Positions 34,623 to 43,181 of a DNA stretch of 64,000 nt are shown here, piece by piece; position 1 is the stretch's first letter, and every line of letters begins with the position of its first letter. The notes below the pieces were generated by a model that was not told the origin of the DNA, did not search any database, and saw only the letters and a program-made list of their open reading frames with translations. Made by a program: the position numbers and the translations under genes. Source of the DNA: Exiguobacterium sp018617385 (GTDB lineage: Bacteria; Bacillota; Bacilli; Exiguobacteriales; Exiguobacteriaceae); assembly GCF_018617385.1 (NCBI RefSeq), contig NZ_JACSKA010000007.1, forward strand, positions 1 through 64,000, in the 5' to 3' direction.

Positions 34623-34866
34623 CCTGCATCACCTCGTTTAACAAACGGGTCACTGCGGCGAGTTCGTCCGTGCTCCGTTTCAGGTATAGCGTGTTCGCCT
34701 CGAGCTGTCGTTCGAGCCGCTCGACCTGCGTCGATTGGATTCCGTTCGTGCACCAAGAGGCGAGCAGTTCTTTCAAATATTGTTGCCGGGAGCAGTTGTG
34801 TTCTTTCGCCCATTCATCGATCTGCTTCACGATGACGGGGTCGATGTCGCGGAGTAACAGATCCAT
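34615..34866 (-). CDS. Small MobC-like / relaxosome DNA-binding protein
   Basis: An 83 aa protein, LLLRDIDPVIVKQIDEWAKE followed by CSRQQYLKELLASW, which matches a ribbon-helix-helix layout (strand, helix, turn, helix), then a coiled-coil tail. ATG 34866 has AAAGGTGG upstream; a much longer in-frame extension would run through the oriT-like hairpins and is not credible. It overlaps the relaxase start. Likely binds oriT and assists the relaxase. Confidence 0.75.
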   Translation of the reverse strand: MDLLLRDIDPVIVKQIDEWAKEHNCSRQQYLKELLASWCTNGIQSTQVERLERQLEANTLYLKRSTDELAAVTRLLNEVMQDA

Positions 34867-34939
34867 CTGCCTGACCACCTTTCTAGAGGCTGTATATTGC
34901 TGAGATCCTAAAAGTTCGTTCAAAAGAGCATAAGGGAAA

Positions 34940-35060
34940 ACTGCTATCACTTGTCGTGATAGCCCAGGCAGAGCCTGGGGTTTCCGTGATATCACCAAAA
35001 GTCCGAAAACGGCACGAAATGTGCCAGTAAAACCAGCGATTTGGCACGAAATGTGCCACT
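34940..35060. other. Candidate origin of transfer (oriT)
   Basis: The ~195 base gap upstream of the mob genes contains four hairpins: GCTATCAC/GTGATAGC (34943-34963), CCCAGGC/GCCTGGG (34963-34979), and two copies of GGCACGAAATGTGCC (35011-35025 and 35043-35057). Position beside the relaxase and RHH genes and the repeated structure are as expected for oriT. The nick site is not identified. Confidence 0.6.
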
Positions 35061-35899
35061 TAAATTGATAGTTCCCGGAGCCGAACACGCAACTTGTCGT
35101 GCTTTTCTTCGAGCGCTACGACCGACTGTTCGAGTTTTTCAAGTTCTAGTGTGAGCTCGTCACGCTTCCGGCCGAGGTCGAAAATCTCGTTCTCCTGTTC
35201 GACCTGTTCGTCGAGCGAGAGGTAGGGAAGTTCGTCTTCGAGTTCCTCTTTGTCACGGTCGAGTCGCTCGATTTGTTGCCGTTGTGCTTCGACTGACTGC
35301 TGTGCTGTTTCCAAATGCCGTTCGGTCTCCGCGAGCTCGTCCTCGACGAATAGTCTCGTGAAAGTTGTCTCGTCAGATGATGTGTGGCTCGCCTGTTGGA
35401 TGGTCCGGCGGTCGGCATAGAGTGACGTCAAAAGACTGTTCTCCCGTTCCTCGGATGTGAGTGTGTCGATCGATTGTGACTCATCCAATCCGTAAATCCG
35501 GACAGCGAGCTGGTCGAAGTCGCTCGGCACATCTTTCAATTCGAGCACGTATTGATCGTTCCGGTCATACAGCACCATGACTTCCTTCTCGGAATCCGGA
35601 CGTGCCTTATAGACATAGCGGAAGAGATGATCGTTCGTGTTACCTGGTGCTTCATCGAGCGAGAGTCGGATGCGTATTGTCTTGGCCTCCGTATCGTAAC
35701 TGGACGCGTGGAGCGTCACGGTCTCCCCGTTCGAGAGACGGATTGCCTCGTTGATCGGCGTCTCATTGACCGGTGCCTCCTCGGCGAAGAAGAACGACGA
35801 GGTACCGAAAAAGAGGAAGCCGACGACAAAGAATACGCCGAGTACGAGGTAGAACCGGGAGACGTTCTGGGTGAGACGCCGTCGTGTTTGTCGTCGCAT
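35060..35899 (-). CDS. Membrane-anchored coiled-coil transfer protein
   Basis: A 279 aa protein: a basic N-terminus (RRQTRRRLTQ), one membrane helix (residues ~19-38, LVLGVFFVVGFLFFG), an extracellular beta-rich domain to ~165 with VTLHASSYDTEAKTIRIRL, then a long coiled coil (residues ~185-275). GGAGGAATCTAG precedes ATG, directly after the stop of the previous gene. Last gene of the transfer-channel operon before oriT. Unknown family; a structural component of the channel or surface is likely. Confidence 0.7.
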   Translation of the reverse strand: MRRQTRRRLTQNVSRFYLVLGVFFVVGFLFFGTSSFFFAEEAPVNETPINEAIRLSNGETVTLHASSYDTEAKTIRIRLSLDEAPGNTNDHLFRYVYKARPDSEKEVMVLYDRNDQYVLELKDVPSDFDQLAVRIYGLDESQSIDTLTSEERENSLLTSLYADRRTIQQASHTSSDETTFTRLFVEDELAETERHLETAQQSVEAQRQQIERLDRDKEELEDELPYLSLDEQVEQENEIFDLGRKRDELTLELEKLEQSVVALEEKHDKLRVRLRELSI

Positions 35900-36478
35900 C
35901 TAGATTCCTCCTTCAGGTGTCAGGTCTTCCATTTCGGTGACGACCAAACGTCCTTCGATGGACTCGAACGTCAGGGCCAACAGTTCTTGCGTCGTCTCTT
36001 CATAACCCGTCTCGGTGATCCACAGGTGCTGTTCGAACCGTACGAGGCAATCTTCTCCGGAGACAGAAGGAAACACCTCGATGTTGCGGACGGTCGTCTC
36101 GAACGTGCCGACGTCACTGCCGTCAGCGGCGAAGAGCGTGGCCGCGAGTTCCTCCGACATGACGTCCTTCGCCTGTCGTTTCTGGGTCGTGTAACTGTCC
36201 TTCGTGATGGTGAAGGCGTACTCGACGAAGCGCGTCGCGCGTGTCGTCAGCTCCTCCATTCGTTCCGTCTCCTTCGAAGCGACGACTTGTTCGGTGTCCG
36301 CTGACGTATCCTCGGAGGTTGCCGATTCAAGGGAAGTGACGCTCTCATTTTTCGTCTCACTAGGGTCTGAAGTACTCGTGACAGCCGTCGCTTGTTGATA
36401 GAAAAAGGCGTTCGCCGCAAGTGAAATAAGAAGCAGTACCCCGAACAGATACGCGAGGTGACGTGCGGTGAAGTTCAT
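35900..36478 (-). CDS. VirB8/TcpC-like transfer channel protein
   Basis: A 192 aa protein with one N-terminal membrane helix (residues ~5-25, LAYLFGVLLLISLAANAFFY), an acidic serine/threonine-rich linker to ~75, and a C-terminal ~110 residue domain of alternating helix and strands (RFVEYAFTITKDSYTTQ...) that looks like the NTF2-like fold of VirB8/TcpC. AAGGAGGAGGAAGA precedes ATG 36478. Position next to the VirB1- and VirB4-like genes supports the assignment. Confidence 0.65.
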   Translation of the reverse strand: MNFTARHLAYLFGVLLLISLAANAFFYQQATAVTSTSDPSETKNESVTSLESATSEDTSADTEQVVASKETERMEELTTRATRFVEYAFTITKDSYTTQKRQAKDVMSEELAATLFAADGSDVGTFETTVRNIEVFPSVSGEDCLVRFEQHLWITETGYEETTQELLALTFESIEGRLVVTEMEDLTPEGGI

Positions 36479-36508
36479 TCTTCCTCCTCCTTTCCATACA
36501 TCCATGAC

Positions 36509-37615
36509 TCAAAATCCGAAGACCGGGGCGGGGTCGATATGACCGGACCATTCACCCGTCTTAATCTCGAAATGTAGGTGGTTCCCACTCGAACGGCCGG
36601 TCGTGCCGCAGTACCCGAGCGCCTGTCCAGCCTCGATTTGTTGTCCCGTCTGGACGCCGAGACGACTCAGGTGCGCATACGCTGTGATGTAGTTGTCGTG
36701 TCGGACTTGGACGAGATTGCCGTACGGTCCGCGGTTCCCGCTATAGATGACGGTGCCGCTCTTGACCGCGTGGATCGTGTCGGACGGTGTGCAACTGAAA
36801 TCGATGCCGGTGTGGTTATCCCGTTGTCCGAAGACGACGCGCCATCCGAAACGCGATGTCACGTTGAGCGGGATAGCGAGCGGGGAACGTAACCCCGACA
36901 ACAGTTCTTTCGTGATGCCACCGTCGGCGACGGCGACCGGCGCAAGGTATTTCAACACCGCGTCGACGTATTCGATGTCCCCGTAACAGGCACCGTGCTG
37001 GACCGCGCTCGGACGATGACAGCGGTAGGTGCCGGTGTGTTTCACGCGTTGGTACATCATTTGGGAGAACGAGATGGCGAGCTCTTTCGAGTAACGTCCG
37101 CCGTTCTCTTGGACGTAATCGATGAAGCCGCCGCCGAAGTTGTAACTCTGTAGCGTGAGCTGCACGTCGCGGTTCGCCCGTTCGAAGACGGAGGCGAAAT
37201 GTTCGACGCCGTAGACGATGCTCTCCTCGGGGGAGGAGATGCATCCGATGCGTCCACACTTCGATTCGCTCGCCTGCATCGGGTCGTTCCCGCGTCCGCC
37301 GCTCTCCTGCATCATGAGCGCGAGTACGAGGTTCGTTTGTTCGGCCAGTCCGTGCTTCGTCAGTTCTGATTCGACCAAGGCTCGATATTGGAGCACCTGG
37401 TCGCTCACTTGAAGACCGCCCGCAGTGTCGAACGTGACGTCGGTCGGTAGTTCGTTCTGGACACCTGTGAGCGTGTCGAGGATTCCGACAACGAGGATGA
37501 CTAGGAACAACACGAGTGTCGCAATGCCGAGCAGGATGAGTCGCAACTTGAGCGTCGCGAGCTGCCATTTCGCTGTGATGGCGAAGCGCGCCGTCCGTTT
37601 CGCGGCCGCCCACAT
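36509..37615 (-). CDS. Conjugative cell-wall hydrolase: lysozyme-like plus M23 peptidase
   Basis: A 368 aa protein with an N-terminal membrane helix (residues ~25-48), a lysozyme/CwlT-like transglycosylase domain (LVLALMMQESGGRGNDPMQA with Glu104; LQSYNFGGGFIDYV) and a C-terminal M23 peptidase domain (SRFGWR, HTGIDFSC, GNLVQVRH, SGNHLHFEIK). The enzyme opens peptidoglycan for the transfer channel, as VirB1, TrsG and CwlT do. Most Gram-positive counterparts pair the lysozyme domain with NlpC/P60 or CHAP; the M23 partner here is a variation. The start shares a base with the VirB4 stop (TGATG). Confidence 0.88.
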   Translation of the reverse strand: MWAAAKRTARFAITAKWQLATLKLRLILLGIATLVLFLVILVVGILDTLTGVQNELPTDVTFDTAGGLQVSDQVLQYRALVESELTKHGLAEQTNLVLALMMQESGGRGNDPMQASESKCGRIGCISSPEESIVYGVEHFASVFERANRDVQLTLQSYNFGGGFIDYVQENGGRYSKELAISFSQMMYQRVKHTGTYRCHRPSAVQHGACYGDIEYVDAVLKYLAPVAVADGGITKELLSGLRSPLAIPLNVTSRFGWRVVFGQRDNHTGIDFSCTPSDTIHAVKSGTVIYSGNRGPYGNLVQVRHDNYITAYAHLSRLGVQTGQQIEAGQALGYCGTTGRSSGNHLHFEIKTGEWSGHIDPAPVFGF

Positions 37616-39567
37616 CAGGCACCTCCACCGAACAAGGCGAGCTCCTCGGGCGCGACGTCGACGTCAAAGATGAGGTTCTGCACGCCGGAAATGCTGAGGA
37701 CGACACGCCCCGTCTCGAGCGAGGGGATGATCCGCATCTCGGAATTCGAGAGTTGGCCATCAAACACCGTCTGGATGATTGGGATGCTCTCCGCGTCCTG
37801 TTCGCCGATGATTTTGTATTGCGTCAATTGGAAGAGCGACTTGACGTTCTCGGCATTCTCGGATTTTGATCCGGCCGGCACGAAGTCGGTGATCAGGTGC
37901 GACACGAAGAAGATGCCGCCGAAATACTTCCGTGCCTCGCGCATACAACGTTGCAGATACAGGATGGCCGGTTGCGCGATGTCGCGCGTGTTGATCAAGT
38001 GGTGCGCCTCGTCGATGACGATGAGATACTTGCATGCCTCTTCGGTCCGAAGCACGCCTTGGTTATAGGCTTTCAGTTGACTCGAACCGTTGGCGATCAT
38101 CCCGTCCCACAGCATGTTCATGAGCGAGAACACCTGCGCCTGGAACACCTCGTCTCGCAGGCTCGTCAGGTTTCTTAGCGGGAACGACACGATGAGCTCC
38201 TCGTCGAATCGGTCGATCGAGGAGTGCCCGTCGAAGATGTTGCCGTAGTTATGGACGAGGTTCGTGACGGCGAGCTCGATGTTCTCGAGACGTCGCACCC
38301 GGTTCGGGCTAATCGCTTCCTTGATCGAGGTGCGTGTGTCGTCCGTGTAGAGCTCGCGACGCACGAGTTTCAAGAAGTCGGAGAACGTCGGGTACCGGTT
38401 CGCCAGGTGAGTCGTGATCGGCAGTTCACCCTGCTCGTCCCAGAGTCCGTGCCGGACGTACAGGTCCCGAAGCAGGATCTCGAACTCGTTCGTCTCTTCC
38501 TGCGTCGCCGCCGGGTTGATGTAGTGATAGAACACGGCCATCTTTGACAAGTGCTGCATGAATGACAGCGACTCGTTGGCGCTGCCGTCGTTGTTAGTCA
38601 CCGTCTTATAGACATGGAGCGGGTTGATGAGACCGGCCGACCCGTCGAGCGCGATCTCTTTCCCGCCGAGCTGACGCACGAGGTCGGAAAACTCGCCCGT
38701 GACGTCGAGGATGCGGATTTTGTTGCCCTTAATCGCCTGGTCGAGCACAGTCTTCTTGAGGAGTGTCGATTTCCCGGATCCCATCTTGCCGATCATGAGC
38801 GCGTTGTAGAACTTTCGCTGTTTGTCCTTATGAAACAGGTCGAAGATGACGCTGCCGTTCGTGTCGGTCGTCCCGTAATACGTCCCGGTCGCGTCCTGGA
38901 GCGACGTGAAGTGGAACGGATAGCCACCGGCGATGGAGAGGGACGGGATCTCTTTCCCACGGCGCCGGTTCGGAAGCTTTTGTTGTTGGTCGTAGCTCGT
39001 GAAGAGGCTCTGCCACTCCCATTCCTGTTCGTTCAGGAAAATCGTCGAGCGGAAGTTCCGGGCCTCGAGTTCTTCCATCACTTCCTGTACTTTCACCTCG
39101 AGCGCGTCGAGCGTCTTCGCCTTCACATAGAGGCGGAGATGCAGATACTTCATCGTCTCGCCCTGGGTGATCTGTTCGTAGAGCTCATTCAGTTCCTTAT
39201 ATGTCTCCCGGGCATCGATGCGGTCGATGTTGTCCTTCGCGTTCTCGAAGCGCGTGTTCTGTTCGGACATCGACTTGTTGATGGTCTGGATGATCTCGCG
39301 CTTGTCGGCCGTCCCGATGTCGAGCGTCGTCAAAACGCCCGGCATGTTCAGAATCGGTTCGAGCCAGTAGTCGTAGACGAGCGACTGATATTTATAGACA
39401 TGGAGGCACGACAGGTAGCCGTCCCCGAGCCGGACGAAGTTGGCCTCAAACCGGATGCCGCCCTGCGGCTGGATCTTGGCGATGACGTCGGGATTATAGC
39501 CTTTTTCGATCTTGACGGTCTCCGGGTCCTGTTGTTTGGATAACTTGTCACGCAGGCGCTGCCACAT
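37615..39567 (-). CDS. VirB4/TrsE-like conjugation ATPase
   Basis: A 650 aa ATPase that energises assembly of the type IV channel. It has Walker A GKMGSGKST (Lys266), LVIDEAHHLIN as Walker B near residue 505, and the VirB4 N-terminal region. ATG 39567 is preferred over an in-frame GTG nine bases upstream since AAAGGAGTG is the ribosome site. It is co-directional and closely packed with neighbours. Size matches TrsE (about 670 aa). Confidence 0.93.
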   Translation of the reverse strand: MWQRLRDKLSKQQDPETVKIEKGYNPDVIAKIQPQGGIRFEANFVRLGDGYLSCLHVYKYQSLVYDYWLEPILNMPGVLTTLDIGTADKREIIQTINKSMSEQNTRFENAKDNIDRIDARETYKELNELYEQITQGETMKYLHLRLYVKAKTLDALEVKVQEVMEELEARNFRSTIFLNEQEWEWQSLFTSYDQQQKLPNRRRGKEIPSLSIAGGYPFHFTSLQDATGTYYGTTDTNGSVIFDLFHKDKQRKFYNALMIGKMGSGKSTLLKKTVLDQAIKGNKIRILDVTGEFSDLVRQLGGKEIALDGSAGLINPLHVYKTVTNNDGSANESLSFMQHLSKMAVFYHYINPAATQEETNEFEILLRDLYVRHGLWDEQGELPITTHLANRYPTFSDFLKLVRRELYTDDTRTSIKEAISPNRVRRLENIELAVTNLVHNYGNIFDGHSSIDRFDEELIVSFPLRNLTSLRDEVFQAQVFSLMNMLWDGMIANGSSQLKAYNQGVLRTEEACKYLIVIDEAHHLINTRDIAQPAILYLQRCMREARKYFGGIFFVSHLITDFVPAGSKSENAENVKSLFQLTQYKIIGEQDAESIPIIQTVFDGQLSNSEMRIIPSLETGRVVLSISGVQNLIFDVDVAPEELALFGGGA

Positions 39568-39584
39568 GCGCGTCACTCCTTTCT

Positions 39585-40205
39585 TCAGGCGTCGAGTTGC
39601 GGTTTCGTGTTCGGGTTGTTCAGTTGATAGAGCACATGAACCTTCTGGTCGAGCGTCAGCTCGCGCATCGGATTCGAGCGGCGGAGCAGTTTATAGAGGT
39701 GTGTCTTCCGTTCGCGTAGCGTCCGCTCGTCGTCGGCATAAAAAAAGAGGAGATAATCGCGATTGGTGCGATGCTCCTCGAGGTATTCGAGCTCCTGCTT
39801 TTTCTTCAACAAGAAGGGCAGGTAGGCCGGTGTCTGATTTTGTCGAATCTGTCGCTCGATGCTGATCTTCTGCCGCTCGAGACTGAGTGGCGTGTTCAGT
39901 GGCACGACCTTGAGCGGGTGCGTGTACGCCTGCAGGAGATAGGCGAGGGAGAACACGTCATGGTCTTTTTCCTCCTCGTTCAGTGAATAGATGTCCTTCG
40001 AGGTGAGCTGGACCATGTCGAGATAGGTCCCGTCGCGCATCTCGAACGACTCGGTACCGGTGATGTCGACGACCGGCATCAGTTGGGCGACCGTCGGTTT
40101 GACGACGACCTTGTCTTTGACCTTCCGTTTCTCGACCACGTCCTGTTCGTCGAGCCAGGTGCCCGTAGGTCTCGGTCCCTGTAGCGTGTCTTCGATGAAC
40201 GCCAT
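39585..40205 (-). CDS. TrsD-like transfer protein
   Basis: A 206 aa protein preceding the VirB4 gene, as TrsD precedes TrsE. Features include VDITGTESFEMRDGTYLDMV, resembling the opening of VirB4 N-terminal domains, and a helical tail. It probably supplies a split-off VirB4 N-terminal part. ATG 40205 follows AAAGGACGTGAGTGAG; an upstream in-frame extension has no ribosome site. It contacts the gene before it with one base between. Confidence 0.75.
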   Translation of the reverse strand: MAFIEDTLQGPRPTGTWLDEQDVVEKRKVKDKVVVKPTVAQLMPVVDITGTESFEMRDGTYLDMVQLTSKDIYSLNEEEKDHDVFSLAYLLQAYTHPLKVVPLNTPLSLERQKISIERQIRQNQTPAYLPFLLKKKQELEYLEEHRTNRDYLLFFYADDERTLRERKTHLYKLLRRSNPMRELTLDQKVHVLYQLNNPNTKPQLDA

Positions 40206-40206
40206 C

Positions 40207-40506
40207 TCACTCACGTCCTTTCGTGTGCGCGTCGAGCGCGAGATAGGTGTCTTTCCGTTTGATGAGCGCGTAGTAGAGCGCATGGACCATCCGCTTCTGC
40301 GGGTTCGTCGCCGGTCTGAGCACCATGAATAGACCGAAGACGACGAGGAAGACCGTGAACGGGATGTGCAGCACCGACGGGATGAACGGGAGCGTCACGA
40401 GCCGGAGCACGATGAGCCCGACGAGGAACAGGAAGTCGTGCAGATAGAGCATCTTGTTGATCTTCAGTTCGGTCGTGACCTCGTTCGGGATCCGGTATTT
40501 GCGCAT
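40207..40506 (-). CDS. VirB3/TrsC-like small membrane protein
   Basis: A 99 aa protein with two adjacent membrane helices (residues ~22-40 and ~45-63) and a basic tail, the usual layout of VirB3/PrgI/TrsC proteins that dock VirB4. The start YRIPNEVTTELKI is typical of the Gram-positive family. AAAGGAGTG precedes ATG. Order TrsC-TrsD-TrsE is conserved. Confidence 0.78.
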   Translation of the reverse strand: MRKYRIPNEVTTELKINKMLYLHDFLFLVGLIVLRLVTLPFIPSVLHIPFTVFLVVFGLFMVLRPATNPQKRMVHALYYALIKRKDTYLALDAHTKGRE

Positions 40507-40512
40507 GGGTCA

Positions 40513-42474
40513 TCACTCCTTTTTCTTCATGTTGTCAGGTTTCGGTGGCGAGGTCGGATAGATCCGTCGCGACTCTTCCTGGTGCCGGCTGTGACGGTGC
40601 GTCTGATTTTCACGCACCTGTTCGATGACCTCGGTCTCGACGTCGAGCGCGGTCTCCTGATGGATGGTCCGGCGGGCGCGTTCTTGGCGTTTCTCTGTTG
40701 TCGTATCACTCGAGTCTGTCGCAGATGCCGAAGACGAGGATGAATCGTTTAAATGTGTTGCCTCATGAGTTGTCGGTGACGTCCCGTCGTTTCGGGCTAG
40801 AGATTCATTGTGACGATTGTTTGATCCGGATGTGGTATCGATAGATCCAGTGACCGGTTCAAGAGTCGACGAAGCCGGGATTGGAGAATGCCCAGAGCTC
40901 GACTGATCGTGAATCGATTCCGGTCTTTGCGTCTCCGATAATATTGTTTGATGGTCGGACCCACGTTCGGCATTTGATTCAGGGTTCGTCGCATGGATTG
41001 ATTCGGGAGACGTGCGACCCAACGTTTCTTTGACATGTGGAGAACTGTGCGCTTCCGGTTCTGATTCTTGACCACTGATTGGTTGCGCAACGTCCTTCGG
41101 ATTTGTCGGTTTCTCTTTGTCGGTCTGCGTGCGACTTGCAGTTTGGTTCTCCTGAGCGACACCATCTGGATCGGTTTGTCTCTCAGTGTCCATCCGCTGT
41201 GAAGCTTGGTCCGCTGCACTAAGTGTTGAACCGTTATGCGGCATGGCATTTGAATCCATCCGCGTCGTCGCGGCCTCATGGAGTGAGGGCATCTTTGGTG
41301 CGCCTTGTGCGGCACGCGCGACCTTTGAGACCGCGTGGGCACCGGCCGAGGTCACACCTTTCCCGGCGGCATAGGCGCCGATCGCGACACCCCATCCTCG
41401 TTTGAGCCCGGCATCAATCCCGAACAGTCGCTCGACCATGTTCGGTCCGTCAATCAACGCGACCGAGAAGGCGATAAGGGCGATCAGATAAGCGAATCCA
41501 TCCAACGTCTCCGCAAGATAGGCGGTCCCGATCGTGTACAGCTTGATGGAGACGAAGATCAGGATGATCACGAGGAACGTGTTCAAAATGCTCTGGATGA
41601 CCTTCTTCGTCTTTTGACCACTGTGCAGGTCGGCCGGTGCGACGAGAATCGCGAGGACATAGTTGAAGGCAAGTTCGAACGAGAGACGCGCCAGTTTATA
41701 AGCGATCGAGAACAGCGTGAAGCCCATGATTCCGAGTGTCACGAAGATGGTCAACCAGTTCGGTTGATAGCGGTAGTAATACTGGTTGTTCCATTCGACG
41801 CCACTTTGATCGAGTTTACCGAGACTTGTCTCTTTTCCGTTCCATAGAATATAGGACTCGGCCAATTTGTTTCCGGTTGCTGATAAGTCATAGTTGTTCT
41901 TGTCGAAAATCTCATTAATTCGGATATTATCAATCAACTCAGTCGGAATGGCATTTAATGATTCGCCTGTATTAGCATCAAAATTCTTCGAATCGTGCTC
42001 AATCAAATCATGTACATTCCGCTTTAAGATACTCTCAGATAATGAGGCTTCTCCGTCGTAAAGCGAGTCTGTTCCGATTTCTACGATTGCCTCATCAGAG
42101 AACTCCTGAATTCGGCTCATAGTTGGTGAAAGTAAACCTAAAATCAATAGCGTGATGAACAGGTTGATCAAAAAACTCTCACGTTCAAATTTCTTTTGGA
42201 AAATCAACAAGTACCCAGTGAACAAGAAACTTCCTGCTAAAAGAACATACAAAAAAGGTTGAATCGTAAGAACGAATTCAACCACTTGTTCATTATTGAA
42301 GAATGTATTGGTTAATAGGATTTGATTCGTGATTGATTCAAGGCCGTCAATCAAGACTGATAGTCCTCTGACAAGAATCCATCCCATTGAGCGCAGTGCG
42401 TCATTGACCATACTACTTATTTGGAGTACATCTTCGTATTCCTGTAATTTGGTGATTAAATCGGAATCAGCCAT
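40513..42474 (-). CDS. VirB6/TrsL-like polytopic membrane protein
   Basis: A 653 aa protein. The N-terminal ~380 residues contain about six to eight membrane helices (for example FVLTIQPFLYVLLAGSFLF, FLINLFITLLILGLL, FVTLGIMGFTLFSIAY, FLVIILIFVSIKLY). The last ~260 residues are hydrophilic, rich in Ser, Thr, Gln and Glu, and probably disordered. It would form the inner-membrane part of the channel. Composition changes within the gene: the 5' half is AT-rich, the 3' half GC-rich, suggesting recombination. GGGGGTC precedes the start. Confidence 0.8.
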   Translation of the reverse strand: MADSDLITKLQEYEDVLQISSMVNDALRSMGWILVRGLSVLIDGLESITNQILLTNTFFNNEQVVEFVLTIQPFLYVLLAGSFLFTGYLLIFQKKFERESFLINLFITLLILGLLSPTMSRIQEFSDEAIVEIGTDSLYDGEASLSESILKRNVHDLIEHDSKNFDANTGESLNAIPTELIDNIRINEIFDKNNYDLSATGNKLAESYILWNGKETSLGKLDQSGVEWNNQYYYRYQPNWLTIFVTLGIMGFTLFSIAYKLARLSFELAFNYVLAILVAPADLHSGQKTKKVIQSILNTFLVIILIFVSIKLYTIGTAYLAETLDGFAYLIALIAFSVALIDGPNMVERLFGIDAGLKRGWGVAIGAYAAGKGVTSAGAHAVSKVARAAQGAPKMPSLHEAATTRMDSNAMPHNGSTLSAADQASQRMDTERQTDPDGVAQENQTASRTQTDKEKPTNPKDVAQPISGQESEPEAHSSPHVKETLGRTSPESIHATNPESNAERGSDHQTILSETQRPESIHDQSSSGHSPIPASSTLEPVTGSIDTTSGSNNRHNESLARNDGTSPTTHEATHLNDSSSSSASATDSSDTTTEKRQERARRTIHQETALDVETEVIEQVRENQTHRHSRHQEESRRIYPTSPPKPDNMKKKE

Positions 42475-42489
42475 TGAAAGACCCCCAAT

Positions 42490-42906
42490 CTACTGAGTCC
42501 TAGTAAAGAAGTCTGCTAACTGTTGTTCGTAATTATCCGCCGTCAACATTCCAACATTGATTTCATCTGTGACGTTTCCATCTTGAATCGAGTATAGAAC
42601 GGCACCTTTTAGTTCGTCAGTGTATTCAAAGTTACCACGATCGACAAGTTCCTCGCCATCTGGCTGAAACGTATTATAGAGCGTGACTTGTTGACTCTCT
42701 TCGTTCGCTACCTCTTTTACGAATTCAACGAACTCTTCGAATTCACCATCTTCTTCTTTTACAATCAGCAAATAATCATCCTCTTCGGCTGTCATGACCT
42801 TCTCAACGTGTTCAATATCACGTTGAACCAAAGACTCATTGGAATTTGAGCAAGCTCCAAGTAAAAACAAGCTGATTCCTAAAGTACCCGCAAGTAGTTT
42901 CCTCAT
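42490..42906 (-). CDS. Lipoprotein of the transfer region
   Basis: A 138 aa protein with a lipoprotein signal peptide ending in LLGAC (lipobox Cys19), followed by an acidic mature domain (DYLLIVKEEDGEFEEFVEFV). GGAGGGGTAAACGTT precedes ATG. Members of Gram-positive conjugation clusters often include such surface lipoproteins, sometimes for entry exclusion; function here is inferred. Confidence 0.75.
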   Translation of the reverse strand: MRKLLAGTLGISLFLLGACSNSNESLVQRDIEHVEKVMTAEEDDYLLIVKEEDGEFEEFVEFVKEVANEESQQVTLYNTFQPDGEELVDRGNFEYTDELKGAVLYSIQDGNVTDEINVGMLTADNYEQQLADFFTRTQ

Positions 42907-42922
42907 AACGTTTACCCCTCCG

Positions 42923-43165
42923 TCAGACGATTTTCCCCTTCAATAGATCCGCGACTTTTAAGTTGACGCGGAAGTCGAACTTATCTATTAGTGTAACAGT
43001 TTTCGGGGTGTCTGAGGTGTCGTCCTGATAGACGGTCAGAAAGCCATCAGTAGTTTGGATATTGAGCACGTCGCCCCGTTCGAGGCGGACGCGCTGCGTT
43101 TCGATAATCCTCGCGACGACGCGCAATTCGTTCTGGATTCGCTTCTCTCTCGCACTCTCGGCCAT
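42923..43165 (-). CDS. Small transfer-region protein
   Basis: An 80 aa protein with a basic helix (REKRIQNELRVVARIIETQR) followed by a beta-rich half (VLNIQTTDGFLTVYQDD, VTLIDKFDFRVNLKV). GAGGAGGCC precedes ATG. It lies between the coupling protein and lipoprotein genes. Family unknown. Confidence 0.65.
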   Translation of the reverse strand: MAESAREKRIQNELRVVARIIETQRVRLERGDVLNIQTTDGFLTVYQDDTSDTPKTVTLIDKFDFRVNLKVADLLKGKIV

Positions 43166-43181
43166 GGGTTCGGCCTCCTCT

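Noticed and set aside
34867..35088. N-terminal extension of the RHH gene
   Set aside because: The open frame upstream of 34866 passes through the oriT-like hairpins and lacks a ribosome site.
38614..39543. 309-codon plus-strand frame opposite the VirB4-like gene, and many similar antisense frames between 32 and 47 kb
   Set aside because: They lie entirely opposite genes with clear motifs, arise from GC-rich codon use in the transfer cluster, and have no ribosome sites or recognisable domains.
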